Positions 1 through 8,849 of a stretch of 64,000 nt of DNA are shown piece after piece. The translations under genes were made by a program, and so were the position numbers. This stretch comes from Streptomyces sp. Root431. GTDB lineage: Bacteria; Actinomycetota; Actinomycetes; Streptomycetales; Streptomycetaceae. Each line of letters opens with the position of its first letter. Positions within the stretch are counted from its first letter, which is position 1. The stretch covers positions 757,830-821,829 of the forward strand of contig NZ_LMEI01000007.1 in the NCBI RefSeq assembly GCF_001426585.1. Direction: 5' to 3'. The notes below the pieces were generated by a model. The model saw only the letters and a list, made by a program, of their open reading frames with translations, made no database searches and had not been told where the DNA came from.

Positions 1-1
1 G

Positions 2-142
2 ATCGTGGCCGGGTGTGTACTGATCCTCGCGGGGGCCGCGTACGGGCCGGTGGCACGCCTCCTGACACGACGCCCGGTCGGGACGGGCTCCGGGACACGA
101 CCCGGGGCGGATTCCGGGGCGAGTGAGAAGGTGAGGGCGTGA
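2..142 (+). CDS. lepB: Signal peptidase I, C-terminal end only
   Basis: This is the last 46 codons of a gene entering from the left edge. They encode a hydrophobic stretch (IVAGCVLILAGAAYGPVARL) followed by a basic, Gly/Ser-rich tail, which fits the C-terminal membrane anchor seen in Streptomyces type I signal peptidases. Its TGA (140-142) overlaps the GTG start of the following NUDIX gene, so the two are translationally coupled. In Streptomyces, a cluster of signal peptidase genes normally lies just upstream of this NUDIX/DUF2469/YraN block. The identification therefore rests on context and the membrane segment. The catalytic Ser/Lys part lies outside the window. Confidence 0.5.
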   Translation: MVAGCVLILAGAAYGPVARLLTRRPVGTGSGTRPGADSGASEKVRA

Positions 143-660
143 CGGACAGCGAATCCTCCGCGGCGCCGCGGAGCGCCACGCGCCAGGTCGCCCGGGTCGT
201 CCTCCTCGACCCCGACGACCGCATCCTGCTCCTGCACGGGTACGAACCCGAGGACCCCGCCGACACCTGGTGGTTCACCCCCGGCGGCGGCCTGGAGGGC
301 GACGAGACCCGGGCCGAGGCCGCGCTGCGCGAACTCGCCGAGGAGACCGGCATCACCGACGCCGAGCTCGGACCCGTCCTCTGGCAGCGGTACTGCTCCT
401 TCCCCTTCGACGGGCGGCGCTGGGACCAGGACGAGTGGTACTACCTCGCCCGCATCCGCCGCAGCGGGACCGAACCCCGCCCCCAGGCCCTCACGGAGCT
501 GGAGACCCGCAGCCTCGCGGGCCTCAGATGGTGGACCTCCGCCGAACTGTCGGCGGCCCGTGAGACGGTGTACCCGACCAGACTCGCCGAGCTGCTGCGC
601 ACGCTGCTCGACGAGGGACCTCCGAGTGCGCCGGTGGTCCTCGCCCCGGAAATCGTTTAG
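139..660 (+). CDS. NUDIX hydrolase
   Basis: This 173-residue protein would hydrolyse a nucleoside diphosphate linked to another moiety. The complete Nudix box G-x5-E-x7-REL-x-EE-x-G-I spans about residues 50-72 (G50, E56, R64, E65, E68, E69, G71), giving the usual Mg2+-binding helix. The strand before it (VARVVLLDPDDRILLL) is the expected first beta strand. The substrate cannot be read from the sequence. The GTG start overlaps the previous gene's stop by four bases (GTGA). It sits in the conserved lepB-NUDIX-DUF2469-yraN order of streptomycetes. Confidence 0.9.
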   Translation: MTDSESSAAPRSATRQVARVVLLDPDDRILLLHGYEPEDPADTWWFTPGGGLEGDETRAEAALRELAEETGITDAELGPVLWQRYCSFPFDGRRWDQDEWYYLARIRRSGTEPRPQALTELETRSLAGLRWWTSAELSAARETVYPTRLAELLRTLLDEGPPSAPVVLAPEIV

Positions 661-715
661 GGGTGCGGCCGACTGGCGCACAATGGGTGGACGCACGGCT
701 GAAGGGGAACATGCC

Positions 716-1024
716 ATGAGCGCCGAGGACCTCGAGAAGTACGAGACCGAGATGGAGCTGAAGCTCTACCGGGAGTACCGCGACGTCGTCGGGCTGTTCA
801 AATACGTGATCGAGACCGAGCGACGTTTCTATCTCACCAACGACTACGAGATGCAGGTGCACTCGGTGCAAGGTGAGGTCTTCTTCGAAGTCAGCATGGC
901 TGACGCCTGGGTCTGGGACATGTACAGGCCGGCCAGGTTCGTCAAGCAGGTCCGCGTCCTCACGTTCAAGGACGTGAATATCGAGGAGCTCAACAAGAGC
1001 GACCTCGAACTCCCCGGCAGCTGA
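716..1024 (+). CDS. DUF2469 family protein
   Basis: This 102-residue acidic, soluble protein starts MSAEDLEKYETEMELKLYRE and is rich in aromatic residues. It belongs to the DUF2469 family, which is near-universal in actinobacteria and has no assigned biochemical function. The ATG at 716 is chosen because GAAGGGGA lies about 7-10 bases upstream and the family begins here. A longer in-frame reading upstream would run into the NUDIX gene. It lies about 55 bases after the NUDIX stop and probably shares its transcript. No membrane segment or metal motif is visible. Confidence 0.9.
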   Translation: MSAEDLEKYETEMELKLYREYRDVVGLFKYVIETERRFYLTNDYEMQVHSVQGEVFFEVSMADAWVWDMYRPARFVKQVRVLTFKDVNIEELNKSDLELPGS

Positions 1025-1059
1025 GCCCACTCACCGCTGCCCGACTCCCCCCTCTGACT

Positions 1060-1085
1060 CACCCCCTGAATCACCCTCAGGGGTG
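1060..1085 (+). terminator. Possible hairpin after the DUF2469 gene
   Basis: The arm at 1060-1069 (CACCCCCTGA) pairs with 1077-1085 (TCAGGGGTG) apart from one bulged C, around a 7-base loop. There is no U-tract, which is common in this GC-rich group. It lies between DUF2469 and yraN, so it may end or attenuate the upstream transcript. Confidence 0.35.
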
Positions 1086-1173
1086 AGCGAGTTCTCCACA
1101 GCGCCCCGGCCCTCCACAGGGCCGCACACGGTCCCGCCCGCTCCGTCACAGTCGGTGACGGAGGTGGTACCGC

Positions 1174-1539
1174 ATGAACAGCACCCAAGCCCTCGGACGG
1201 TACGGGGAAGAGCTGGCGACCCGCCGGCTCACCGCGACCGGCATGCACATCCTCGCCCGCAACTGGCGCTGCGGCCGGGCCGGAGAGATCGACATCGTCG
1301 CCCGCGACGGCGACACCCTCGTCATCTGCGAGGTCAAGACCCGACGCCACGGCACCTACGAACACCCCATGGCCGCCGTCACCCCCACCAAGGCCGAGCG
1401 CCTCCGCCGCCTCGCCGCCTGCTGGCTCGACCGCACCGGCACCCCCGCCCCCGCCGGCGGCATCCGCATCGACCTCGTCGGCATCGTCCTGCCCCACAAG
1501 GGCGCCCCCGTCCTCACCCACGCCCAAGGGGTGGCCTGA
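1174..1539 (+). CDS. YraN family protein (UPF0102, nuclease-like fold)
   Basis: This 121-residue protein has the UPF0102/YraN pattern: G-x-x-GE near the N-terminus (GRYGEELA, residues 8-15), [10 protein letters not shown] (37-46) and ICEVKTR (51-57). The E/D...E-x-K arrangement is that of the PD-(D/E)xK nuclease fold, but no activity is established for most members. The ATG at 1174 has GGAGGTGG upstream. The TGA overlaps the ATG of the yifB-type gene (TGATG), so the pair is coupled. The yraN-yifB-dprA order is widespread in actinobacteria. Confidence 0.9.
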   Translation: MNSTQALGRYGEELATRRLTATGMHILARNWRCGRAGEIDIVARDGDTLVICEVKTRRHGTYEHPMAAVTPTKAERLRRLAACWLDRTGTPAPAGGIRIDLVGIVLPHKGAPVLTHAQGVA

Positions 1540-3152
1540 TGGGATTCGCCCGCACCTGCTCCGTCGCCCTCGTCGGCGTCGAAGGCGTCGTCGTCGAAGT
1601 CCAGGCCGACCTCGAACCGGGCGTCGCCGCCTTCACCCTCGTCGGCCTCCCCGACAAAAGCCTCAGCGAGAGCCGCGACCGCGTCCGCGCCGCCGTCGTC
1701 AACTCCGGCGCCGAATGGCCCCAGAAGAAACTCACCGTCGGACTCAGCCCCGCATCCGTCCCCAAGAGCGGCAGCGGCTTCGACCTGGCCGTCGCCGCCG
1801 CCGTCCTCGGCGCGGCCGAGCGCGTCGACCCCCGCACCATCGCCGACCTCGTCCTCATCGGCGAACTCGGACTCGACGGACGCGTCCGCCCCGTCCGCGG
1901 CGTCCTGCCCGCCGTCCTCGCCGCCGCAGACGCCGGATACCGCCAGGTCGTCGTCCCCGAACAGACCGCAGGCGAAGCCGCACTCGTCCCCGGCGTCTCC
2001 GTCCTCGGCGTCCGCACCCTCCGCCAACTCATCGCCGTCCTCACCGACGAACCCGTCCCCGACGAGGAACCCACCGAGGAAGGACGACCCGACGCCATGC
2101 TCGCCGGACTCCTCGTCCCCGGCGCCGGCATCGGCTCCGGACTCGCCGCCGACCCCACCGAAGGACCCGACCTCGCCGACGTCGCCGGCCAGCACCGGGC
2201 CCGCCAGGCCCTGGAGATCGCCGCCGCCGGCAGCCACCACCTCCTGCTCTCCGGCCCTCCCGGCGCCGGAAAAACCATGCTCGCCGAACGACTCCCCGGC
2301 ATCCTCCCGCCCCTCACCCGACAGGAATCCCTCGAAGTCACCGCCGTCCACTCCGTCGCCGGCATCCTCCCGCCCGGCGAACCCCTCGTCCGCCGCGCCC
2401 CCTACTGCGCGCCCCACCACTCCGCGACCATGCAGTCCCTCGTCGGCGGCGGCAACGGCCTCCCCAGGCCCGGCGCCGTCTCCCTCGCACACCGCGGCAT
2501 CCTCTTCCTCGACGAAGCACCCGAGTTCTCCGGCAAGGTCCTCGACGCACTCCGCCAGCCCCTCGAATCCGGACACGTCGTCATCGCCCGCGCCGCCGGA
2601 GTCGTCCGCCTCCCCGCCCGCTTCCTCCTCGCCCTCGCCGCCAACCCCTGCCCCTGCGGACGCCACACCCTCCACGGCGCCGGCTGCGAATGCCCCGCCT
2701 CCCTCATCCGCCGCTACCAGGCCCGCCTCTCCGGCCCCCTCCTCGACCGCGTCGACCTGCGCGTCGAGGTCGAACCCGTCACCCGCGCCGACCTCCTCGG
2801 ACAAGGCGGACGAGGCGAAAACACCGCCACCGTCGCCGCCCGCGTCCACGAAGCCAGAGCCCGCGCCACCGCCCGCCTCGCCGACACCCCCTGGAACGTC
2901 AACAGCGAGATCCCCGGACACGAACTCCGTACGCGCTACCTCGCCGCACCCGGCGCCCTCGCCGCCGCCGAACGCGACATCGAACGCGGACACCTCACCG
3001 CCCGCGGCCTCGACCGCGTCCTCCGCGTCGCCTGGACCGTCGCCGACCTCGCCGGACACGACCGGCCCGACAGCACGGACATCGCCCTCGCCCTCGAAAT
3101 GCGCACCGGCATCGCCCGCGGCGTACCCGTCGCAGCGGGGGAGCGCACATGA
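1539..3152 (+). CDS. YifB/ComM family Mg-chelatase-like AAA+ ATPase
   Basis: This 537-residue AAA+ protein resembles ComM, a branch-migration helicase that assists recombination of incoming DNA in naturally competent bacteria. The N-terminal LonS5-like domain (about 1-170) begins with the family's CSVALVGVEGVVVEVQ and contains TLVGLPDKSLSESRDRVRAA. Walker A is GPPGAGKT (about 239-246) and Walker B is ILFLDE (about 322). A CPCGRH...CECP cysteine cluster follows, and the Mg-chelatase C-terminal helices run to the end. ATG overlaps the yraN stop and TGA overlaps the dprA start (ATGA). The role in Streptomyces, which is not classically competent, is unclear; recombination is the inference. Confidence 0.92.
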   Translation: MGFARTCSVALVGVEGVVVEVQADLEPGVAAFTLVGLPDKSLSESRDRVRAAVVNSGAEWPQKKLTVGLSPASVPKSGSGFDLAVAAAVLGAAERVDPRTIADLVLIGELGLDGRVRPVRGVLPAVLAAADAGYRQVVVPEQTAGEAALVPGVSVLGVRTLRQLIAVLTDEPVPDEEPTEEGRPDAMLAGLLVPGAGIGSGLAADPTEGPDLADVAGQHRARQALEIAAAGSHHLLLSGPPGAGKTMLAERLPGILPPLTRQESLEVTAVHSVAGILPPGEPLVRRAPYCAPHHSATMQSLVGGGNGLPRPGAVSLAHRGILFLDEAPEFSGKVLDALRQPLESGHVVIARAAGVVRLPARFLLALAANPCPCGRHTLHGAGCECPASLIRRYQARLSGPLLDRVDLRVEVEPVTRADLLGQGGRGENTATVAARVHEARARATARLADTPWNVNSEIPGHELRTRYLAAPGALAAAERDIERGHLTARGLDRVLRVAWTVADLAGHDRPDSTDIALALEMRTGIARGVPVAAGERT

Positions 3153-4354
3153 CCGGCCACGACACCCCGGAAAGCGCCGGGAGCACTGGGAGCGCTGGGG
3201 CCGCGCACGCCGCGGACGAGCGCCTCGCACGCGCCGCCCTCACCCGAGCCGTCGAACCCGGCGACGAACACGCGGGCCGCTGGCTCCGCCACTTCGGAGC
3301 CATCGGCTTCCTCGACCGCCTCCTCCACCCCGGCGACGACCCCTTCCCCGGCACCGGAGCGAAACGCGTCGACAGCTGGCGCCGACGCGCCACCGCCGCC
3401 GACCCCGCCCGCGACCTCGACACCATCCACCGGCTCGGCGGACGCTTCCTCATCCCCGGCGACACCGAATGGCCCCGTCAACTCGACGACCTCGGCCCCA
3501 CCCGCCCCCTCGGCCTCTGGATCAGAGGCCCCGCCGACCTGCGCACCTGGGCCCTGCGCTCCGTCGCCCTCGTCGGAGCCCGCGCCTGCACCCCCTACGG
3601 CGCCCACATCGCCGCCGACCTCGCCACCGGCCTCACCCGACAGGGCTGGGTCGTCGTCTCCGGAGCCGCCTACGGCATCGACGGCGCCGCCCACCGCGGC
3701 GCCCTCGCCGCCGAAGGAGCCACCGTCGCCGTCCTCGCCTGCGGCGTCGACACCCCGTACCCCCGAGGCCACGCCGGACTCATCGGCCGCATCACGGAAC
3801 AAGGACTCGTCGTCGGAGAACTACCGCCCGACAGCCACCCCACACCCAGCCGATTCATCCTCCGCAACCGCGTGATCGCCGCCCTCACCCGCGGCACCGT
3901 CGTCGTCGAAGCCCAGCACCGCAGCGGCTCCCTCGTCACCGCCCGGGCCGCCGCCCGCCTCGGCCGTCACACCATGGGCGTCCCCGGCCCCGTCACCAGC
4001 ACCCTCTCCGCCGGCGTCCACGAACTCCTCCGGGGCGACGCCACCCTCGTCACCGACGCACAGGAGATCGTCGAACTCGTCGGCGACATGGGCGAACTGG
4101 CCCCCGCCCGCCGCGGCCCCGTCCTCCCGCGCGACCTCCTCGCACCCGCCACCGCACACATTCTCGAAGCCGTCCCCGCCCGCGGCCCCACCCCCACGAC
4201 CGTCATCGCCCGCCGAGCCGGCACCACCCCCGACGACACCCTCGCCAAGCTGTACGAACTGCATTCCCTCGGCTTCGTCGAACGGCACGGCGAAGGCTGG
4301 CGGTTGACGAACACGGCCACACACGGGTCGAACGCGCGGCGAGGCGATACTTGA
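3149..4354 (+). CDS. dprA: DNA-processing protein DprA/Smf
   Basis: This 401-residue DprA loads RecA onto single-stranded DNA in transformable bacteria. The variable N-terminal region is followed by the Rossmann domain with VALVGARACTPYG and SGAAYGIDGAAHRGAL (about 140-190). Later come NRVIAALTRGTVVVEA and a C-terminal winged helix (about 330-395, ARGPTPTTVIARRAG). Length and domain order are normal. Its ATG overlaps the previous stop, so yraN, yifB and dprA form one coupled operon. The N-terminal 30 residues are rich in Gly, Ser and Ala and look unstructured. Confidence 0.93.
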   Translation: MTGHDTPESAGSTGSAGAAHAADERLARAALTRAVEPGDEHAGRWLRHFGAIGFLDRLLHPGDDPFPGTGAKRVDSWRRRATAADPARDLDTIHRLGGRFLIPGDTEWPRQLDDLGPTRPLGLWIRGPADLRTWALRSVALVGARACTPYGAHIAADLATGLTRQGWVVVSGAAYGIDGAAHRGALAAEGATVAVLACGVDTPYPRGHAGLIGRITEQGLVVGELPPDSHPTPSRFILRNRVIAALTRGTVVVEAQHRSGSLVTARAAARLGRHTMGVPGPVTSTLSAGVHELLRGDATLVTDAQEIVELVGDMGELAPARRGPVLPRDLLAPATAHILEAVPARGPTPTTVIARRAGTTPDDTLAKLYELHSLGFVERHGEGWRLTNTATHGSNARRGDT

Positions 4355-4593
4355 CCTGGCGCATTCGGGTGACAGGGTGAAGCCGATGAGCAACCGAGTT
4401 CTCTCGGCCGGATCCGAGGGGTCGACACGCGCCACGACCCGGGTTCGAAGATGTGGCCGACGGTGTCCACCCGGACCGGCGCGATCCACCGATGTTCGCG
4501 CACCGCGACTGCGCACTCACGCTACGCTCACCAGGATTCCCCACAGGACACCCCCGACGACACACCCGACAGCAGAACGGCTCAAGGCAACGC

Positions 4594-5430
4594 ATGCCCC
4601 AGCACACCTCCGGGTCTGACCGCGCTGCGGTGCCCCCAGCAGCCCGGGGCACCGTGCGACCACCCGCACCGACCTCCCTCGACGAGCTGTGGCGGTCGTA
4701 CAAGGACACCGGCGACGAACGGCTGCGGGAGCAGCTGATCCTGCACTACTCGCCGCTCGTCAAGTACGTCGCGGGACGGGTCAGCGTGGGGCTGCCGTCC
4801 AACGTGGAACAGGCCGACTTCGTCTCCTCCGGGGTCTTCGGCCTCATCGACGCCATCGAGAAGTTCGACGTCGAGCGCGCCATCAAGTTCGAGACGTACG
4901 CGATCACCCGCATCCGCGGTGCCATGATCGACGAACTCCGCGCCCTGGACTGGATCCCGCGCTCCGTCCGCCAGAAGGCGCGCAACGTCGAGCGCGCCTA
5001 CGCGACCCTCGAAGCCCAGCTCAGGCGCACCCCCTCCGAGAGCGAAGTCGCCGCGGAGATGGACGTCACACTGGAGGAACTACACGCGGTTTTCAGCCAG
5101 TTGTCCCTGGCGAACGTGGTCGCCCTGGAGGAGCTGCTGCACGTCGGCGGAGAGGGCGGCGACCGCCTCTCCCTGATGGACACCCTGGAGGACACGGCGG
5201 CGGACAACCCCGTCGAGGTCGCCGAGGACCGCGAGCTGCGCCGCCTGCTCGCCCGGGCGATCAACACGCTCCCCGAGCGGGAGAAGACCGTCGTCACGCT
5301 CTACTACTACGAGGGCCTCACGCTGGCCGAGATCGGCAACGTCCTCGGCGTCACGGAGAGCCGCGTCAGCCAGATCCACACCAAGTCGGTCCTCCAGCTC
5401 CGCGCCAAGCTGGCCGACGTCGGACGCTGA
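4594..5430 (+). CDS. whiG: RNA polymerase sigma factor WhiG
   Basis: This 278-residue FliA-family sigma factor commits aerial hyphae to sporulation in Streptomyces. Its regulon includes whiH and whiI, and RsiG with c-di-GMP holds it inactive in studied species. Region 2 ([18 protein letters not shown], then [16 protein letters not shown]) and region 4 ([20 protein letters not shown]) are intact. The start at 4594 ([10 protein letters not shown]) matches the remembered N-terminus of S. coelicolor WhiG and has AAGG upstream. An in-frame extension back to 4453 is rejected. About 240 bases separate it from dprA and should hold its promoter, but I see no convincing -35/-10 pair there. Confidence 0.96.
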   Translation: MPQHTSGSDRAAVPPAARGTVRPPAPTSLDELWRSYKDTGDERLREQLILHYSPLVKYVAGRVSVGLPSNVEQADFVSSGVFGLIDAIEKFDVERAIKFETYAITRIRGAMIDELRALDWIPRSVRQKARNVERAYATLEAQLRRTPSESEVAAEMDVTLEELHAVFSQLSLANVVALEELLHVGGEGGDRLSLMDTLEDTAADNPVEVAEDRELRRLLARAINTLPEREKTVVTLYYYEGLTLAEIGNVLGVTESRVSQIHTKSVLQLRAKLADVGR

Positions 5431-5460
5431 GCCGTCCGTGGCCGGTCGTACAGTGGAGCC

Positions 5461-6051
5461 GTGCCCAGGATTCGAGCGGCCTCCGTGGCCGAGCACCGGA
5501 CGATGCAGCGAGGCGCCCTGCTGGACGCCGCGCGTTCCCTGCTGTCCGAGGGCGGTACGGAGGCGTTGACCTTCCCCGCACTCGCCGAGCGCACGGGCCT
5601 GGCCCGCTCCTCGGTGTACGAGTACTTCCGTTCGCGCGCGGCCGTCGTCGAAGAGCTCTGCGCCGTCGACTTCCCCGTCTGGGCCGCCGAGGTCGAGACC
5701 GCCATGGCCGGCGCCGATACGCCCGAGGGCAAGGTCGAGGCGTACGTCCGCACCCAGCTGGCCCTGGTCGGGGACCGACGCCACCGGGCGGTCGTCGCGA
5801 TCTCGGCGAGCGAACTCGACGACGGCGCCCGCGAGAAGATCCGCGCGGCCCACGGCGGCCTCGTCGCCATGATCGTCGAAGCCCTCGCCGCCCTGGGCCA
5901 GCCCGAGCCCCGCCTGGGCGCCATGCTCCTCCAGGGCGTCGTCGACGCGGCCGTCCGCCGCATCGAACTCGGCGCGGCGGAGGATCCCACGGCCATCGCG
6001 GAAGCAGCGGTCACCATGGCCCTCCACGGCGTGGCCGGCCCCCGCACCTGA
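5461..6051 (+). CDS. TetR family transcriptional regulator
   Basis: This 196-residue regulator has an N-terminal TetR HTH (about 18-62: MQRGALLDAARSLLSEGG, then FPALAERTGLARSSVYEYF) and a helical ligand-binding domain with no recognised ligand. The GTG at 5461 lies 30 bases after whiG. Downstream the M23 gene converges on it, with a hairpin between them. No operator palindrome was found next to it. Its target is unknown; the gene at this position is conserved beside whiG in streptomycetes. Confidence 0.88.
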   Translation: MPRIRAASVAEHRTMQRGALLDAARSLLSEGGTEALTFPALAERTGLARSSVYEYFRSRAAVVEELCAVDFPVWAAEVETAMAGADTPEGKVEAYVRTQLALVGDRRHRAVVAISASELDDGAREKIRAAHGGLVAMIVEALAALGQPEPRLGAMLLQGVVDAAVRRIELGAAEDPTAIAEAAVTMALHGVAGPRT

Positions 6052-6057
6052 CCCGTC

Positions 6058-6077
6058 GGAGGGGGCCCGCCCCCTCC
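6058..6077. terminator. Hairpin between converging TetR and M23 genes
   Basis: GGAGGGGG (6058-6065) pairs perfectly with CCCCCTCC (6070-6077) around a CCCG loop. It sits 6 bases past the TetR stop and upstream of a very C-rich stretch. Position and symmetry suit a bidirectional terminator. Confidence 0.55.
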
Positions 6078-6124
6078 CCCCCCGCCCCCTCCCCCCCGGC
6101 CCCCGCCCCTCGTGTGTCCGTGGC

Positions 6125-6574
6125 TCATCCGCCCAGGGGTAGCAGGCGGGACGGGGGTCTGTTCGTCAGGGTGAGGGGGTTCAGGTAGGTGTCGCCGCGG
6201 AGGAGGCCCCAGTGGAGGCAGGCTCGGGGGCAGTGGGTGTTCGGGGCGACGCGGGCCACGGGGGTGCCGGCGGTGACCCGGGTGCCTGCTGTGACCAGGG
6301 GGGTCACGGGGGAGAAGGTCGTGCGCAGTGGGGGAGTGCCCGTGCCCGGGAGGGTGAGGGTGAGGACCCCGCGGCCGCCGACCGGGCCCGCGAAGGTGAC
6401 CGTGCCCGCGGCCGGGGCGAGCACCGGGGTGTCGGGCGGGGCCGCCAGGTCGACGCCGCGGTGACCGCGGGCGTACGGGCCCGGCGGGGGCTGCCAGCCG
6501 CGCAGGATCTCGGGCGGGGGCGGGCCCACCGGCCACAGCAGGCCGAGGGTCAGGAACAGGGTCATGAGGTGCAT
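6125..6574 (-). CDS. M23 family metallopeptidase (LytM-like, exported)
   Basis: This 149-residue protein starts [20 protein letters not shown], a short signal peptide. The LytM domain follows: [20 protein letters not shown] supplies the H-x3-D zinc pair and [10 protein letters not shown] supplies the last zinc histidine. Such enzymes cut peptidoglycan cross-bridges. The usual HxH near the end reads CLH here, so the catalytic His position is Cys and activity is uncertain. A longer reading to 6685 exists, but the hydrophobic start supports ATG at 6574. It is transcribed divergently from rpsB and converges with the TetR gene. Confidence 0.8.
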   Translation of the reverse strand: MHLMTLFLTLGLLWPVGPPPPEILRGWQPPPGPYARGHRGVDLAAPPDTPVLAPAAGTVTFAGPVGGRGVLTLTLPGTGTPPLRTTFSPVTPLVTAGTRVTAGTPVARVAPNTHCPRACLHWGLLRGDTYLNPLTLTNRPPSRLLPLGG

Positions 6575-6829
6575 GGGGGAAGGCTCCCCCGGGTGACCGG
6601 TTCGCGGGGGTCGGGGACGGTATCTGTGGACTACTCGGCGGTTGTGGACAGTGCCGTCACCCGTCGCTCCCAGGGTCCCGTACACTTCCTATGGCGACTC
6701 GGGTCACCGGGTCGACTTCGCACGCCCCGCCATAACCCTCACCGGTCGTGGCAGCGCCTTTCGGTCCCTTGTGGGCATGGCGCGCCGGGGCGTCAGGAAT
6801 ACAACCGAGAAACCCAAGGAGATACGGCC

Positions 6830-7747
6830 ATGGCCGTCGTCACGATGCGGGAGCTGCTGGAAAGCGGCGTCCACTTCGGTCACCAGACCCGTCGTTGGAA
6901 CCCGAAGATGCGTCGCTTCATCTTCACGGAGCGCAACGGCATCTACATCATCGACCTGCTCCAGTCGCTGTCGTACATCGACCGCGCCTACGAGTTCGTC
7001 AAGGAGACCGTCGCCCACGGCGGCTCCATCATGTTCGTCGGTACGAAGAAGCAGGCCCAGGAGGCCATCGCCGAGCAGGCGACGCGTGTCGGCATGCCGT
7101 ACGTCAACCAGCGTTGGCTCGGTGGCATGCTCACCAACTTCTCGACCGTCTACAAGCGTCTGCAGCGCCTCAAGGAGCTCGAGCAGATCGACTTCGAGGA
7201 CGTCGCCGCTTCCGGTCTCACCAAGAAGGAGCTTCTCGTGCTCTCGCGCGAGAAGGCCAAGCTGGAGAAGACCCTCGGTGGTATCCGCGAGATGTCCAAG
7301 GTGCCCAGCGCCGTCTGGATCGTGGACACCAAGAAGGAGCACATCGCCGTCGGCGAGGCGCGCAAGCTCAAGATCCCGGTCGTCGCGATCCTCGACACCA
7401 ACTGTGACCCCGACGAGGTCGACTACAAGATCCCGGGCAACGACGACGCGATCCGCTCCGTCACCCTGCTCACCCGCGTGATCGCCGACGCCGTCGCCGA
7501 GGGCCTCATCGCCCGCTCCGGCGCCGCGACCGGCGACTCGAAGCCGGGCGAGAAGGCCGCCGGCGAGCCCCTCGCCGAGTGGGAGCGCGACCTGCTCGAG
7601 GGTGAGAAGAAGGCCGACGACGCCGAGGTCCAGACCTCCGCCGAGACCGAGAAGGTCGCGGACGCCGAGGCTGCCGACGCCGCCGAGGTCGTCGCCGAGG
7701 CCGAGGTCGTCGCCGAGGCTCCGGCCACGGACGCCGAGCAGGCCTGA
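6830..7747 (+). CDS. rpsB: 30S ribosomal protein S2
   Basis: This 305-residue S2 begins [20 protein letters not shown] and continues with the signature [21 protein letters not shown] normal S2 core ends around residue 240. It is followed by an acidic, Ala/Val/Glu-rich tail of about 50 residues ([15 protein letters not shown]) of the kind seen in streptomycete S2. The ATG at 6830 has AAGGAG 7-12 bases upstream. The 255 bases before it, shared with the divergent M23 gene, contain TACACT (6681-6686) as a possible -10, without a clear -35. It heads the rpsB-tsf-pyrH-frr block. Confidence 0.98.
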   Translation: MAVVTMRELLESGVHFGHQTRRWNPKMRRFIFTERNGIYIIDLLQSLSYIDRAYEFVKETVAHGGSIMFVGTKKQAQEAIAEQATRVGMPYVNQRWLGGMLTNFSTVYKRLQRLKELEQIDFEDVAASGLTKKELLVLSREKAKLEKTLGGIREMSKVPSAVWIVDTKKEHIAVGEARKLKIPVVAILDTNCDPDEVDYKIPGNDDAIRSVTLLTRVIADAVAEGLIARSGAATGDSKPGEKAAGEPLAEWERDLLEGEKKADDAEVQTSAETEKVADAEAADAAEVVAEAEVVAEAPATDAEQA

Positions 7748-7769
7748 CCCTTCAGGACCTTCGGGTAGT

Positions 7770-7800
7770 GACGGCGGGGGCCCACGAAGCCCCCGCCGTC
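7770..7800 (+). terminator. Hairpin between rpsB and tsf
   Basis: GACGGCGGGGGC (7770-7781) pairs perfectly with GCCCCCGCCGTC (7789-7800) around CCACGAA, giving a 12-bp stem. It could be a terminator or a partial attenuator setting the rpsB:tsf ratio, since tsf starts only 50 bases later. Confidence 0.65.
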
Positions 7801-7849
7801 CACCCGTGGACCCGCCCGATCTTTCAGACTTCGAGAGAGAAACAGACTC

Positions 7850-8686
7850 ATGGCGAACTACACCGCCGCTGACGTCAAGAAGCTCCGCGAGCTCACCGGC
7901 GCCGGCATGATGGACTGCAAGAAGGCCCTCGACGAGGCCGACGGCAACGTCGACAAGGCCGTCGAGGCCCTGCGCATCAAGGGCCAGAAGGGTGTCGCCA
8001 AGCGCGAGGGCCGCTCCGCCGAGAACGGCGCCGTGGTCTCCCTCATCGCCGACGACAACACCTCCGGTGTCCTCGTCGAGCTGAAGTGCGAGACGGACTT
8101 CGTCGCCAAGGGTGACAAGTTCCAGGCCGTCGCCAACCAGCTCGCCGCTCACGTCGCCGCCACCGCCCCGGCCGACATCGCCGCGCTGCTCGCCTCCGAG
8201 ATCGAGGCCGGCAAGACCGTGCAGGCGTTCGTCGACGAGGCCAACGCCAACCTCGGCGAGAAGATCGTCCTGGACCGCTTCGCGCAGTACGCCGACGGCT
8301 TCGTCTTCGCGTACATGCACCGCACGATGCCGGACCTCCCGCCGCAGATCGGTGTCCTCGTCGAGTTCGACAAGGCCGACGCCGCCGTCGCCAAGGGTGT
8401 CGCCCAGCACATCGCCGCCTTCGCGCCGAAGTACCTCACCCGTGAGGACGTCCCGGCCGAGGTCGTCGAGACCGAGCGTCGCGTCGCCGAGGAGACCACC
8501 CGCGCCGAGGGCAAGCCCGAGGCCGCGCTCCCGAAGATCGTCGAGGGTCGCGTGAACGGCTTCTTCAAGGACGCGACGCTGCTCGGTCAGCCGTACGCCC
8601 TTGACAACAAGAAGTCCGTCCAGCAGGTCCTGGACGAGGCCGGTGTCACCCTGAAGCGCTTCACGCGCATCAAGGTCGGCATCTGA
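7850..8686 (+). CDS. tsf: Elongation factor Ts
   Basis: This 278-residue EF-Ts is the nucleotide exchange factor for EF-Tu. The N-terminal UBA-like segment [20 protein letters not shown] and the core motif [15 protein letters not shown] (about 67-82, containing TDFV, which contacts EF-Tu) are intact. Two core domains follow. Length is normal for actinobacteria. GAGAGAAA lies just upstream of the ATG. It is separated from rpsB by a strong hairpin and from pyrH by another. Confidence 0.98.
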   Translation: MANYTAADVKKLRELTGAGMMDCKKALDEADGNVDKAVEALRIKGQKGVAKREGRSAENGAVVSLIADDNTSGVLVELKCETDFVAKGDKFQAVANQLAAHVAATAPADIAALLASEIEAGKTVQAFVDEANANLGEKIVLDRFAQYADGFVFAYMHRTMPDLPPQIGVLVEFDKADAAVAKGVAQHIAAFAPKYLTREDVPAEVVETERRVAEETTRAEGKPEAALPKIVEGRVNGFFKDATLLGQPYALDNKKSVQQVLDEAGVTLKRFTRIKVGI

Positions 8687-8773
8687 GTCCGTCCGCGAAC
8701 GCGACGGACACCGGACCCCGGTAGGGTCTGAGGCAGTCGTCCGCCCCCGCGCAGGACGACCGCAGATCTGACG

Positions 8774-8825
8774 AGGAGGCCATTGCCGTACGGGATACCG
8801 CGAGGACCCAAGGCAATGGCCTCCT
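8774..8825 (+). promoter_or_regulatory. Long hairpin in the pyrH leader
   Basis: A 14-bp perfect stem forms between 8774-8787 (AGGAGGCCATTGCC) and 8812-8825 (GGCAATGGCCTCCT), closing a 24-base loop. It lies between tsf and pyrH, 25 bases before the pyrH ATG. The 5' arm contains an AGGAGG decoy and the 3' arm the complementary CCTCC, so it could act as a terminator, attenuator or translational switch. There is no clear U-run after it. Confidence 0.6.
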
Positions 8826-8849
8826 TCGTATGTGCACGAGGAGATCTCC

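Noticed and set aside
1356-3230. Long antisense frame rich in Gly, Glu and Asp opposite yraN and yifB
   Set aside because: Composition is that of a mirror frame of GC-biased codons and there is no ribosome site or family motif.
1715-4354. Very long Arg/Pro-rich reading frame across the yifB-dprA region
   Set aside because: Its first part is an out-of-frame shadow of yifB produced by high third-position GC; only the in-frame dprA part from 3149 is real.
4355-4593. whiG promoter using TACGCT at 4523-4528
   Set aside because: No credible -35 element lies 16-18 bases upstream, so the site cannot be supported.
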